Part shown: positions 36,501-44,554 of the stretch, piece by piece
Layout of the letters: each line of letters begins with the position of its first letter
Position numbering within the stretch: position 1 is the stretch's first letter
Origin: an uncultured Bilophila sp.
GTDB taxonomy: Bacteria; Desulfobacterota; Desulfovibrionia; Desulfovibrionales; Desulfovibrionaceae
Length of the DNA: 64,000 bases
Direction of reading: 5' to 3'
NCBI GenBank assembly: GCA_902373525.1
Contig: CABKMN010000004.1
Location: 1-64,000 of the forward strand
Made by a program: the position numbers and the translations under genes
The notes under the pieces: generated by a model
Told to the model about the DNA's origin: nothing
Databases searched by the model: none
The model's input: only the letters and a program-made list of their open reading frames with translations

Positions 36501-36999
36501 CCTGTGCCGTCCGGCGTGGGAATGGCTCATCCGCGAGGCCCACAACCTGAAGGGCGCATCCGCCAACGTGGGCGCCGTCGCCGTGCAGCAGGACGCGCAC
36601 GCGCTGGAACTGGCCCTCCGGCAGTTCGTCAAGCAATCCGACAACGCCGCCGTCGAAATGACGGCCCTGACGCAGACCTTTTCGCCGCTGCTCGATGCGC
36701 TGGAAGAGGCGTTCGCCACCGTGCAGACCTCCGTGCTGGAAATATTGCCCGACGCCCAACCGGAGCGCCCGTGTCCGGAGCAGGTCCCGGTAACGGCCTT
36801 GACCGAAGACCAGAAGGCGCAGATACAACACCTCAAGGACATGCTGGCCCTCGCCGATCCCGAGCGGGTCGCGGAGGCGCTGTCGCCCCTGACGTTCCTT
36901 CCGTCCGCCCTGCTGGAAAAGCTCCAGCACGCGGTGGACTTCTACGACTATGACGAAGCGTCGGCGCTGCTCGACGCCCTCCCGGATGCGTCGCTGTGA
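33505..36999 (+). CDS. BvgS-like hybrid sensor histidine kinase
   Basis: This 1164-residue membrane kinase has TM1 (about 2-22), one periplasmic SBP_bac_3 ligand-binding domain (about 62-295), TM2 (about 300-322) and a coiled coil. HisKA has His405 (SHEIRTP), and the HATPase domain ends in GTGLGL. A degenerate receiver is followed by a true receiver with Asp852 (LMDVQMPVMDG) and an HPt domain with His1013 (AHNLKGAS). The start is uncertain: the GTG at 33505 has GAGG upstream and leads straight into TM1, while a TTG at 33442 lies in a terminator stem. It is paired with the next gene. Confidence 0.9.
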   Translation: MRLLTVLLFGVFLVATQVFLVLKAMQDNLFERNVDPVDAVVERLPSIFDELTPQERVWLSKHHTIRVGIDPDFYPMEMFDAEGHYTGIGPDYLRVLKKMTGLTFHVAQPVDWTDTTAMATSKRIDVYIAAAETRHRAQYMLFTPSYIVLPGIIVTRQGAKGEPETAPVIDNLKNLSGKRVAVVNRYSWHDFLEELHPEITPVVVKNTLEGLQKVAFGEVDAMIDYQFNITEKISNSGIRNLRVAGVIDAPYGHAFGIRKDWPELHSIINKALAKVTPEERRVIAQKWLQPYEKKAFSKQTIWMMLFAAEVLFTVFAFVLYWNFSLKRQVSRRTAQLNQELIKYDRAEKELRESRAMLEQSNLELEHRVNERTRDLQAINAELQLAKEAADAATTAKSQFLANISHEIRTPLHGIMAFAELALLKEKTPPHRYLRAILQSSRALLEIINDLLDVSKIEAGHLELEQAPFMLDDVVHHVCTVALHNAQAGGIELVVDMEPTMQLALIGDAGRLQQIIMNLVTNAVKFTGPGGQICVTLKQAHAEPLPDAPDQQRVQIICFVRDTGVGIAPEFLSQLFQPFRQVDASTTRRHGGTGLGLCICRQLVEMMHGEIWVESEPNVGSTFAFSVPLNTQPATGVAAHLPEPPSDPIHALVLSASPLQTEVLCRHFAALGIAAVTAATTEEAVRKAQDLPKKQPDLLFLDRKLAEPNTLYALRVLRTAFGRTIPAILMDEHAGEQILSDSNRDAAQHDGQVAILSLVTLRGLHESIVSLNEPCLVAYSGRLHSLPSPMETPLFHDVRILVAEDNPTNQEIMEALFEDTGVQLTIVSNGKQALDALRVGAQRGEHFDLVLMDVQMPVMDGYEATRIIRTMPELEGLPIVAITAHAMHEDKMRALSAGIARYLSKPLSRAALFGTLRALLPNKIMPRKPEQAAEAAPAPAPVVHNSAALPPCLDASAVERLNVSPETYQKILRGYVRNTSEALPALRKGLYLDPTVPEQSLCRPAWEWLIREAHNLKGASANVGAVAVQQDAHALELALRQFVKQSDNAAVEMTALTQTFSPLLDALEEAFATVQTSVLEILPDAQPERPCPEQVPVTALTEDQKAQIQHLKDMLALADPERVAEALSPLTFLPSALLEKLQHAVDFYDYDEASALLDALPDASL

Positions 37000-38849
37000 T
37001 GGAGCCGCTTATGGAAACGGAACACGAAAAGCCCCTTGTCCTCGTCGTGGACGACGACCCCACCAACCTCCGCATTCTGGTCAGCAAGCTGAACCGGGAA
37101 TACCGGCTCGGCGTCGCCAAAAGCGGCACGAAGGCGCTGGAGTACATGACGAAGCAGATTCCCGATCTGGTGCTGCTCGACGTCATGATGCCGGACATGG
37201 ACGGGTACGAGGTCTGCAAACACATCAAGCACGATCCCAAATGGTGCGACATCCCCGTCGTCTTCATTTCCTATGTGGACGATCCCGGCCAGAAGACCCG
37301 GGGCTTCGAAGTGGGCGGCGTGGACTACATCACCAAACCGTTTCACGACGCCGAAGTGCTGGCCCGCGTCCGCACCCACATCATGAACAAGCAGATGCGC
37401 GAGCAGCTCAAGCGGCACAACGCCGAAATCGGCAAGGAACTGGACGAGCACCGCCGCCAACTGCTGGCCCTGCTCGACAACCTTCCCGGTCTGGCCTACC
37501 GGGAAACCGTGAGCGACGGCATCCCGGACGCGCGGCGGGCGGTGAGCTTCGTGAGCGACGGCGTGCTCGGCCTGACGGGCTACGCGCCGGAGCGGTTCAC
37601 CGGCGAGGAGCACCTCGGCCTGCTGGACATCGCCCACGAGGACGACCGGGAAACCATCCGCAACACCATCGACGCGGCCCTCAGGGAACACCGGCGCTGG
37701 GAACTCATATACCGCATCATCACGGCGTGGGGTGAGGAAAAATGGGTCTGGGAACAGTCCTCGGGCGCGTTCGACCCTGCGGGCAGGCTGCTCACCATCG
37801 AGGGGCTCGTCAACGACATCACCGAAAAGCAGAAAAACGAACTCGGCATCCGCAAGGAAAACGAAGAGCTCCGCGAACGCCTCAAGGCCCGCTGCTTCAA
37901 CAACATCGTCGGGGATTCGCCGCCCATGCGCGAGGTCTTCGAGCTGATCGCCCGCGCCGGAGCCACCGAGGACTGCGTGGTCATCTTCGGGGAATCGGGC
38001 ACGGGCAAGGAACTGGCCGCCCGGGCCGTGCACGAGTGCAGCGCCCGCTGCGACAAGCCGTTCATTGCGGTGAACTGCGGGGCCATCCCCGAAAACCTCT
38101 TTGAAAGCGAATTCTTCGGCTACAAGAAAGGGGCGTTCACGGGCGCGCTCGCGGACCGCAAGGGCTGCCTCGACCGCGCGGACGGCGGCACGCTGTTCCT
38201 CGACGAACTCGGAGAACTGAGCCTTTCCGCCCAGACCAAGCTCCTGCGCGCCATCGAGGGGCAGGGCTTCACCCCCGTGGGCGGCTCCGAACTGCACCGC
38301 CCCAACTTCCGCATCATCGCCGCCACCAACCGCAACCTCGCCGAACGGGTGGCCGCCGGAAAGATGCGCGAAGACTTTTTCTACCGCATCCACGTCATCC
38401 CGATCCACCTGCCTCCCCTGCGCCAGCGCAAGGAGGACATCCCGCTGCTCATCGAGTACTTCCTCAACGCCTATCCCCGCGTGGGCGATCTGCCCGCCCT
38501 CAACGGCGAAATCATGCAGGCGTTCATGCAGTACGACTGGCCGGGCAACATCCGCGAGCTGCACAACACCCTGTACCGCTATCTTACGCTCGGCAAGGTC
38601 CAGCTCGGCACCCTTCAGGTGGGTTCCGGGCAGATGGCCCCGGCGAACGGCGACGCCGAGCACAGGCCGCAGCTTCCGCAGGAACCGCTGGCCTCGGCGT
38701 TGGACCGCTTCGAGCGGGAATACCTGCTGGAAACGCTCCGCCGCAACGACTGGAAGCGGGCGGAAACGGCGGAAATCCTCGGCATCGACCGCCGGACCCT
38801 GTTCCGCAAGATCAAACAGTTCGGGCTTGAGGACGAGGAAGGCAAATAG
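36999..38849 (+). CDS. NtrC-family sigma-54 response regulator with PAS domain
   Basis: This 616-residue regulator has a receiver domain with phospho-acceptor Asp61 (LLDVMMPDMDG). A PAS/PAC-like sensor (about 150-280) follows. Then comes an AAA+ domain with Walker A GESGTGKE (about 331-338), the sigma-54 contact loop GAFTGA (378-383) and FLDELGELS. A C-terminal Fis-type helix-turn-helix ends the protein (RAETAEILGIDRRTLFRKI). It is the expected partner of the hybrid kinase, whose stop overlaps this start (TGATG). A start at 37011 is also possible. The target operon is unknown. Confidence 0.92.
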   Translation: MEPLMETEHEKPLVLVVDDDPTNLRILVSKLNREYRLGVAKSGTKALEYMTKQIPDLVLLDVMMPDMDGYEVCKHIKHDPKWCDIPVVFISYVDDPGQKTRGFEVGGVDYITKPFHDAEVLARVRTHIMNKQMREQLKRHNAEIGKELDEHRRQLLALLDNLPGLAYRETVSDGIPDARRAVSFVSDGVLGLTGYAPERFTGEEHLGLLDIAHEDDRETIRNTIDAALREHRRWELIYRIITAWGEEKWVWEQSSGAFDPAGRLLTIEGLVNDITEKQKNELGIRKENEELRERLKARCFNNIVGDSPPMREVFELIARAGATEDCVVIFGESGTGKELAARAVHECSARCDKPFIAVNCGAIPENLFESEFFGYKKGAFTGALADRKGCLDRADGGTLFLDELGELSLSAQTKLLRAIEGQGFTPVGGSELHRPNFRIIAATNRNLAERVAAGKMREDFFYRIHVIPIHLPPLRQRKEDIPLLIEYFLNAYPRVGDLPALNGEIMQAFMQYDWPGNIRELHNTLYRYLTLGKVQLGTLQVGSGQMAPANGDAEHRPQLPQEPLASALDRFEREYLLETLRRNDWKRAETAEILGIDRRTLFRKIKQFGLEDEEGK

Positions 38850-38870
38850 CGCGAAACGCCTTGCACGCGG

Positions 38871-38902
38871 AGGGAGGGGACCACGGTTTCCTCCCTTCTT
38901 TT
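38871..38902. terminator. Intrinsic terminator between the regulator and CYTH genes
   Basis: AGGGAGG pairs with CCTCCCT around a 12-base loop, then TCTTTT. It lies between the convergent genes, with the T-run on the regulator side. Confidence 0.65.
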
Positions 38903-38920
38903 GCGGCACGGCGAGGCCGC

Positions 38921-39391
38921 CTAGCGTTGCTCCCACCGGCGGAACGGGCGGCTCGCCAGCGACGAGTTGGCGTAGCGGCGATCTCCCGTGACCTCCTCAC
39001 CGATCCAGTCGGGCTTTTCAAACGACTGCACTTCGTCGGCGAGTTCGATCTCCGCGACGATCAGCCCTTCGTTGTCGCCGAAAAACTCGTCCACTTCCCA
39101 GACGAATCCCTTGTACGGAATCCTGTACCGGCATTTGCGGATAAGCGGCGGCTGCGCCAGCGTGTCCAGCATTCTGTCGGCATCCTCAAACGGTATCTCG
39201 TACTCGAATTCATCCCGGCTGAAGCCCCGCGTCCGCCCCTTCACGGTCAGAACGCCCCGCCCGCCCTCCGTGCGGACGCGCACCGTGCATGGAGAGGTCT
39301 GCAAGTATCCCTGCCGAAAGGGGATTCCCTGTGCCAGTCCGCGCCATGCATCGTTTTTGACAAGAAATTTTCGTTCGATTTCCACAGGCAT
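38921..39391 (-). CDS. CYTH-domain protein (class IV adenylate cyclase/triphosphatase fold)
   Basis: This 156-residue protein begins MPVEIERKFLV, the ExExK signature of CYTH enzymes. It alternates basic and acidic beta-strands (CTVRVRTEGG, LTVKGRT, EFEYEIPFEDA, WEVDEFFG, LIVAEIEL) that line the triphosphate tunnel. The length fits single-domain CYTH triphosphatases or orphan NeuTTM-like proteins; the substrate is probably inorganic triphosphate or a nucleotide. The frame extends far upstream as an open stretch antisense to typA, but the signature fixes the start at 39391. Confidence 0.92.
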   Translation of the reverse strand: MPVEIERKFLVKNDAWRGLAQGIPFRQGYLQTSPCTVRVRTEGGRGVLTVKGRTRGFSRDEFEYEIPFEDADRMLDTLAQPPLIRKCRYRIPYKGFVWEVDEFFGDNEGLIVAEIELADEVQSFEKPDWIGEEVTGDRRYANSSLASRPFRRWEQR

Positions 39392-39588
39392 GTCCGTACC
39401 TCGCCGTCTTGTCCGTACACTCCGGGCCCGCCGCATGTCCCGGCGTCCGGGGTGCGCGGAAAAGCATGCCGTTTCAGGCTGCTGGACGAAACCTAGCGTG
39501 TTTTTCTTCCGGCGTACAGGGGACGTTTTCCTTTCCTTTCGGGAGCGGCGGCGCACCCCCGGTTCCGAGGGGATGTTTTTGCGGTTAC

Positions 39589-39617
39589 TTGCGAATCGGA
39601 GGCAAACGGTGTACAGA
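39589..39617 (+). promoter_or_regulatory. Candidate promoter for typA
   Basis: TTGCGA and TACAGA are separated by 17 bases, placing the expected start about 77 bases before the typA codon. The rest of the 309-base gap between the CYTH gene and typA shows no coding potential. Confidence 0.4.
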
Positions 39618-39700
39618 TTCCGATTCCGTCTGCACTGACCCATCTTTTTTTCCGGCCTGCCTTTCCGGCTCGTCCGGCCAATCTCCATGAGGATACATTC

Positions 39701-41551
39701 TTGAACGAGCTCACCCGCAACGAAAAACTTCGTAATATCGCCATCATTGCCCACGTTGACCACGGCAAGACCACGCTTGTGGACGCCCTTTTCCGCCAGA
39801 GCGGCGTTTTCCGAAGCGATCAGCAGGTCGATGATCGCATCATGGACAGCATGGACATCGAACGCGAACGCGGCATCACCATCTCGGCCAAGAACTGCGC
39901 CGTGAGCTGGAACGGCGTCAAGATCAACATCATCGACACTCCCGGCCACGCCGACTTCGGCGGCGAAGTCGAACGCGCCCTGTCCATGGCCGACGGCGCG
40001 ATCCTGCTGGTGGACGCGGCGGAAGGCCCGCTGCCGCAGACCCGTTTCGTGCTTCGCAAGGCCCTCGAACGCGGCCTCAAGATCATCGTGGTCGTCAACA
40101 AGATCGACCGCAAGGACGCCCGTGCGCAGGAAGTCCTGAACGAAGTGTACGACCTGTTCATCGATCTGGACGCGACGGAAGAGCAGCTCGAATTCCCCGT
40201 GCTGTACGCCATCGGACGCGACGCCGTCGCCATGCGGAATCTCGACGATCCCCGCGTGGACCTCTCTCCGCTGTTCGAGACGATTCTCGAAGTGGTGCCC
40301 GGCCCGGCCTACGATCCCAACGAACCGTTCCAGATGCTCGTTTCCGACCTCGATTACTCCGAATACCTCGGCCGCCTCGCCGTGGGCCGCAGCCTGCACG
40401 GGCAGGTGCATTCCAACGACGCGCTGGTCTGCGTCAATGAGGCGGGCGTTCCCGTTCCCCTGCGCGTGACCCGCCTGCAGGCCTACGAAGGCCTGCGCCT
40501 CGTCGACATCACCACCGCCATGCCCGGCGACATCGTCATCATCGCGGGCATGGAAGACTTCGCCATCGGGGACACCATCTGCACCAAGGACGCCGTCCGC
40601 GTGCTCCCCCGCCTCCGCGTGGACGAGCCCACCGTCGCCATGCGCTTCACGATCAACACCTCGCCCCTCGCCGGACGCGAAGGCAAGAACGTCCAGTCCC
40701 GCAAAATCCGCGACCGCCTGCTCAAGGAAGCCCTGCTCAACGTCGCCATCAAGATTGAAGAGCCCGAAGAAAAGGACAGCTTCATCGTGAAGGGCCGCGG
40801 CGAATTCCAGATGGCCATCCTCATCGAAACCATGCGCCGCGAAGATTTCGAACTGTGCGTGGGCCGTCCCGAGGTCATTTTCAAGAAGGACGAAGACGGT
40901 CAGGTCCTTGAGCCTATCGAACAGCTGTACGTCGACTGCGACGAAGCCTTCATGGGCGTGGTGACCGACAAAATCGCCCAGCGCAAGGGCCGCATGGTCA
41001 ATTGCGTGAACAACGGCACGGGCCGCGTCCGTCTGGAATTCTCCGTCCCGTCCCGCGGGCTCATCGGGTACCGCGACGAATTCCTCACCGACACCAAGGG
41101 CACGGGCATCATGAACTCCCTGCTCGCCGGGTACGAACCCTATCGCGGCGATTTCCCGAGCCGCTTCACCGGCTCCATCGTCTCCGACCGCTCCGGGAAC
41201 GCCGTGGCCTACGCCCTCTTCAATCTGGAACCGCGCGGGCAGCTGTTCGTGGTTCCCGGCGATCCGGTCTATGAAGGCATGATCGTGGGCGAACACAACC
41301 GCGACAACGACATCGACGTCAACCCGACCAAGGAAAAGAAGCTGACCAACATGCGCGCCTCCGGCAAGGACGAAGCCGTCACCCTGACGCCCGTGCGTCC
41401 CATGACGTTGGAACACGCGCTCCACTTCGTCCGCGAAGACGAACTGGTCGAAGTGACGCCCCACTCCATCCGCCTGCGCAAGGCCGAGCTGGACGCCTTC
41501 AAGCGGTATCAGACCGCGGGCAAGAAGAAGATCGCCAGCCCCGGCAAATAA
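39701..41551 (+). CDS. typA: Ribosome-associated GTPase TypA/BipA
   Basis: This 616-residue translational GTPase acts in 50S assembly and stress adaptation. The G1 motif is AHVDHGKTT (residues 18-26). The switch-1 region is RERGITI, G3 [11 protein letters not shown], and G4 NKID. The EF-G-like domains III and V and the BipA-specific C-terminal domain follow, and length is normal. It uses a TTG start: TTGAACGAG at 39701 lies eight bases after GAGGA, and the family N-terminus [17 protein letters not shown] begins there. Confidence 0.95.
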   Translation: MNELTRNEKLRNIAIIAHVDHGKTTLVDALFRQSGVFRSDQQVDDRIMDSMDIERERGITISAKNCAVSWNGVKINIIDTPGHADFGGEVERALSMADGAILLVDAAEGPLPQTRFVLRKALERGLKIIVVVNKIDRKDARAQEVLNEVYDLFIDLDATEEQLEFPVLYAIGRDAVAMRNLDDPRVDLSPLFETILEVVPGPAYDPNEPFQMLVSDLDYSEYLGRLAVGRSLHGQVHSNDALVCVNEAGVPVPLRVTRLQAYEGLRLVDITTAMPGDIVIIAGMEDFAIGDTICTKDAVRVLPRLRVDEPTVAMRFTINTSPLAGREGKNVQSRKIRDRLLKEALLNVAIKIEEPEEKDSFIVKGRGEFQMAILIETMRREDFELCVGRPEVIFKKDEDGQVLEPIEQLYVDCDEAFMGVVTDKIAQRKGRMVNCVNNGTGRVRLEFSVPSRGLIGYRDEFLTDTKGTGIMNSLLAGYEPYRGDFPSRFTGSIVSDRSGNAVAYALFNLEPRGQLFVVPGDPVYEGMIVGEHNRDNDIDVNPTKEKKLTNMRASGKDEAVTLTPVRPMTLEHALHFVREDELVEVTPHSIRLRKAELDAFKRYQTAGKKKIASPGK

Positions 41552-41563
41552 AACGATTCATGG

Positions 41564-41604
41564 GGGGGAGGAGACCCCTTCCTCAGCAGGGTTTCTTCTC
41601 CCCC
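41564..41604 (+). terminator. Hairpin after typA
   Basis: GGGGGAGGAGA pairs with TCTTCTCCCCC (one G-T pair), with an inner ACCC/GGGT pairing. Little T follows, so it may need Rho or act as a 3'-end stabiliser. Confidence 0.5.
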
Positions 41605-42281
41605 ACTCCCCTTCAACGGCGCGTTGCGGTTATCCAATCCCCGTTCGTGTGCGATCTGGATAGAAAAAGCAAAGAAAAAAAACGGTGTTGCGTACGCTCC
41701 AAAGCGGGAATGCGTCACAACGGCTCCTCCTTTCGGCGTCTGCGTCGGTTCTCCCCTGTTTTCGCCTGAAAACCCAACGGCACCTCTTCCAATCCGACGC
41801 GGACCGGATCATGTCCTCACCGTTCTTTCTGCCTGACGGTATGTTATTCGGCGCAATTGCGCGACGTTATCGCGCACACCGGTTTCTCCCCGAACGTTTT
41901 CACGGAAAAGCCCCTCTCCCCCCCTCGGCAAGGATTGGGGCTTTTTCGTATCCTCTCCCGAAACAATGAAAACAAGACCTCACCACACGGGTACGGTCCG
42001 ATACGCCGAAGCCCGGAATGAGTCCCGAATCTTGCTTGGGAAAAGAGAGCCGTTTCGAGAAGTGGAAAATGCGGAACGCATCCGCTGCGGCATGCAGCTT
42101 GCATTTCTCAAAGGCCGGTACGGACTTTGCCCGGTTCCGTTCCTGTGTTACCGTTCTTTCAACCGGTATTTTAAGGAAATCCCGGTAGTCTGCGTCTTCG
42201 ATGTGTTACGCGCAGGCACCTTTTTTGACGTTCCCCATGCAACATCTGGCCGTATCGCCAAAACAATTGGCAGGAAACTGT
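41605..42281. other. 677-base gene-poor stretch
   Basis: No open frame here has a ribosome site or family character. It contains a perfect palindrome GCGCAATTGCGC at 41851-41862 and a strong terminator at 41906-41946. AT-richer patches at about 41650-41690 and 42150-42230 could hold promoters. No tRNA cloverleaf or known RNA was recognised by eye. A small RNA ending at the terminator is possible. Confidence 0.5.
41906..41946 (+). terminator. Intrinsic terminator without an obvious upstream gene
   Basis: AAAAGCCCC and GGGGCTTTT are perfect arms around a 22-base C-rich loop, followed by a further T. It is 355 bases after the typA stop, beyond the hairpin that already follows typA. Confidence 0.7.
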
Positions 42282-43051
42282 ATGAACACACGTACGCTGG
42301 TTGAAACATGGCTCTCAGAGGCGTCCCTTCCCGCCGACCTCCCCCGCACGCTCGATCCCAACGGCTTCTGGTCGATGCCCTACGGACGCACCACCCTCAT
42401 GCTCGCCGTGCCTGGGAAACGTCGCGGAACAGCGATCACGTCACCCTCACCAAGACCGTCAGCCGCTCGCTTGAAATCACGGCAAGCGCGTCGTTCCTTC
42501 CCGAAACCGCCACCGCCCACGCCCGCGACATCGCGGATATGGCTCTGGCGCAAGGCCCTTCAACGCCGGGGCGGCTACTGGACGCCGCACTCGCCCACAG
42601 CGAGATTGAAAAGACGCTGCTGTCCCTGAGTTTTGAAGAACGGTGGGAACTCTCGACATCGGCAAACGGAACCCTTGAGGGAGCGGAACGCACCCGCGTG
42701 TTCCATCTGGACACTGCCGCCGAAGCCCGCTCCGTGCTTGTAAAGCACGGCGTACCGGAGGCGATGATCCGCGACGTCGAAGCCGACATCGAACAATACG
42801 GAGACGGCGGTTTTCGGCTTGAAGTGGCCCATACCCTCGGACGGGCGGCCGTCGACCGCTACAACGCCCAAAAGGATCATCTGCCTTCCGCCTCCAGCTA
42901 TGATTTGTCGGAACTCAGGCTGATCGTTGACGAGGCCTCCGTCATGCAACGCCGGGGCATCACGTTGGGCGATTTCACGGCTGCGCATGTCCAGTCCGGG
43001 AACCGCGAAAGGACACTCCAGTACAGGGCGGCCCTTGCCTCTGCAAACTGA
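42282..43051 (+). pseudogene. Frameshifted gene of unknown function
   Basis: A frame with a good ribosome site (AGGAAA) starts at ATG 42282 and reads MNTRTLVETWLSEASL to about 42417 (LMLAV). Homogeneous coding sequence then continues in another frame from about 42420 (WETSRNSDHVTLTK) to 43051. Joining the two needs one inserted base near 42417-42421 and would give about 256 residues. No classical slippery heptamer is in phase, so a one-base deletion or sequencing error is more likely than programmed shifting. The product is acidic, soluble and of no family I recognise. Confidence 0.65.
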
Positions 43052-43070
43052 GGTTTCCGGGGAGCCGAAA

Positions 43071-43182
43071 CGGACCCGGCCGCACCTTTTCCGCCGGGTC
43101 CGCGGCCCTGCCCCAACCCGTTGTCGCCGGCGCTACGGCCAGCCGTTCCGCGCAAAACCCGCGACGGCGGGCGGAACGGGCT
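43071..43182 (+). terminator. Hairpins after the frameshifted gene, within a 325-base gap
   Basis: CGGACCCGGC pairs with GCCGGGTCCG (43071-43080/43093-43102). A second repeat, AGCCGTTCCGC with GCGGAACGGGCT, spans about 43141-43182 and is followed by TTTC. They probably end transcription before the binding-protein module. No gene is visible between 43052 and 43376. Confidence 0.45.
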
Positions 43183-43225
43183 TTCGGGGGTTGAGAAAAG
43201 ACCGGAAACCGCCGCGGGATGATTC

Positions 43226-43254
43226 TTGCAACGGATAGGGAATGAAGGTAAAAA
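43226..43254 (+). promoter_or_regulatory. Candidate promoter of the sensory module
   Basis: TTGCAA and TAAAAA lie 17 bases apart, giving a leader of about 115 bases before the binding-protein start. The -10 match is moderate. Confidence 0.3.
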
Positions 43255-43376
43255 GAATCCGGGCGGTTCCAAAAATATCAGCGTCCGGAAAGGAACCGCG
43301 GCAACGGGATACCCCGCGCCCTCCTTTGCACGAGGCCGGACATCGGGTTGATGCTACAACAAACAATCGGGGCGTT

Positions 43377-44552
43377 ATGAATCGCTTTCGTCTCTTTCAC
43401 GTCTGGCTGGCGTTCGGCCTTCTCTTCGCCTTTTCGTGCGGTTCCGCATGGGCGGCGGAAGGAAGCCCCCGGCATCAGGGGAGCGCCGAACAGGCCGTCC
43501 CCGCCAAAAAATGGCGCGTCGCCTACATCGAAGGCGGCGGGTACACGGACTATCAGCGCATCCTCGCCGCTACCGCCAAGGGGCTTGCCGAACTGGGAAT
43601 CATCACCGATGGGGATGTCCCCGTTCCCGTCGGTACGGACGACACCCGTCCCATCTGGGACTGGCTGGCCGACCATGCCGGGGGCGACCGTCTCGAATTT
43701 CTGAAGGACGGCTATTATTCCGCCCATTGGGACAAGGAACGACGTGACGCCAACAAGGAAGCCCTGCTCAGGCGCATCCGCGAAAAGGGCGACGTGGATA
43801 TGATTTTCGCCTTCGGCACATGGGCCGGGTTGGACATGGCTACGGCGGACATCTCCGTGCCCGTCTTTTCCATGTCCGTCACCGACGCCGTTCAGGCGGG
43901 CATCGCGTCCTCGCTGGAGGATTCCGGGCGCGACAACGTGCACGCCCAGATCGATCCGGCGCGCTACAAGCGGCAGCTCGCCGTCTTTCATGATATTTTC
44001 GGTTTCAAAAAACTGGGCGTTCCCTATGAGGATACGCCGGAAGGGCGTTCCGACGTATCGCTGGCCGCCATTGAGGAAGCCGCCGACGAACTCGGCATCG
44101 AGCTGGTACGCTGCACCACCGAACTGAACGTTCCGGCGGATCAGAGCTTCGCCAACCTGCGCCAGTGCGTCGCCAAGCTCGCCCAAACGTCCGACGCCGT
44201 ATACCTCACCACGAATTCGGGCGTCCAATGGAACCGGATGAAGGAACTCCTCCAGCCCATCATCGACGCGGGCGTACCGTCGTTCTCGCAAAGCGGCATC
44301 GAAGAAACCAAGCTCGGCGTACTGATGAGCCTCTCGCAAAGCAGCTTTTCCAGCGAAGGGCGCTTCGGGGCCGAAGCCGTGGCCAAGGTCATGAACGGAG
44401 CCCTGCCCCGCAGTGTGGGACAGGTCTTCGACAGCGCCATCGGACTCGCCATCAATCTGGAAATGGCCCGCCGCATCTATTGGGACCCGCCCTTCGAGAT
44501 ACTCCTCGCCGCCGACGCCATCTATCAAGACATCAAGAACGCGGGCGAGTAA
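43377..44552 (+). CDS. Periplasmic ABC-type substrate-binding protein (ABC_sub_bind family)
   Basis: This 391-residue exported protein has a signal peptide of about 26 residues ending SAWA. The mature part begins KKWRVAYIEGGGYTDYQRI and has the two-lobe pattern of the ABC_sub_bind (type I periplasmic binding) family, with FAFGTWAGLDMA and VPVFSMSVTDAV forming the cleft side. No ABC permease or ATPase gene is adjacent. Instead it precedes, by two bases, a sensor-like MFS gene, so it may serve as a ligand receptor rather than a transporter component. The ligand is unknown. Confidence 0.85.
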   Translation: MNRFRLFHVWLAFGLLFAFSCGSAWAAEGSPRHQGSAEQAVPAKKWRVAYIEGGGYTDYQRILAATAKGLAELGIITDGDVPVPVGTDDTRPIWDWLADHAGGDRLEFLKDGYYSAHWDKERRDANKEALLRRIREKGDVDMIFAFGTWAGLDMATADISVPVFSMSVTDAVQAGIASSLEDSGRDNVHAQIDPARYKRQLAVFHDIFGFKKLGVPYEDTPEGRSDVSLAAIEEAADELGIELVRCTTELNVPADQSFANLRQCVAKLAQTSDAVYLTTNSGVQWNRMKELLQPIIDAGVPSFSQSGIEETKLGVLMSLSQSSFSSEGRFGAEAVAKVMNGALPRSVGQVFDSAIGLAINLEMARRIYWDPPFEILLAADAIYQDIKNAGE

Positions 44553-44554
44553 GC

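Noticed and set aside
34063..36930. 955-codon open frame opposite the hybrid kinase
   Set aside because: Composition is that of an antisense shadow, and the kinase on the other strand has full domain support.
39392..41464. Long upstream extension of the CYTH frame across typA
   Set aside because: The CYTH signature fixes the start at 39391; the extension is antisense to typA.
42410..42425. Programmed -1 ribosomal frameshift in the split gene
   Set aside because: The G-rich then A-rich run is not in the phase needed for a slippery heptamer, and no downstream stem was obvious; mutation is simpler.
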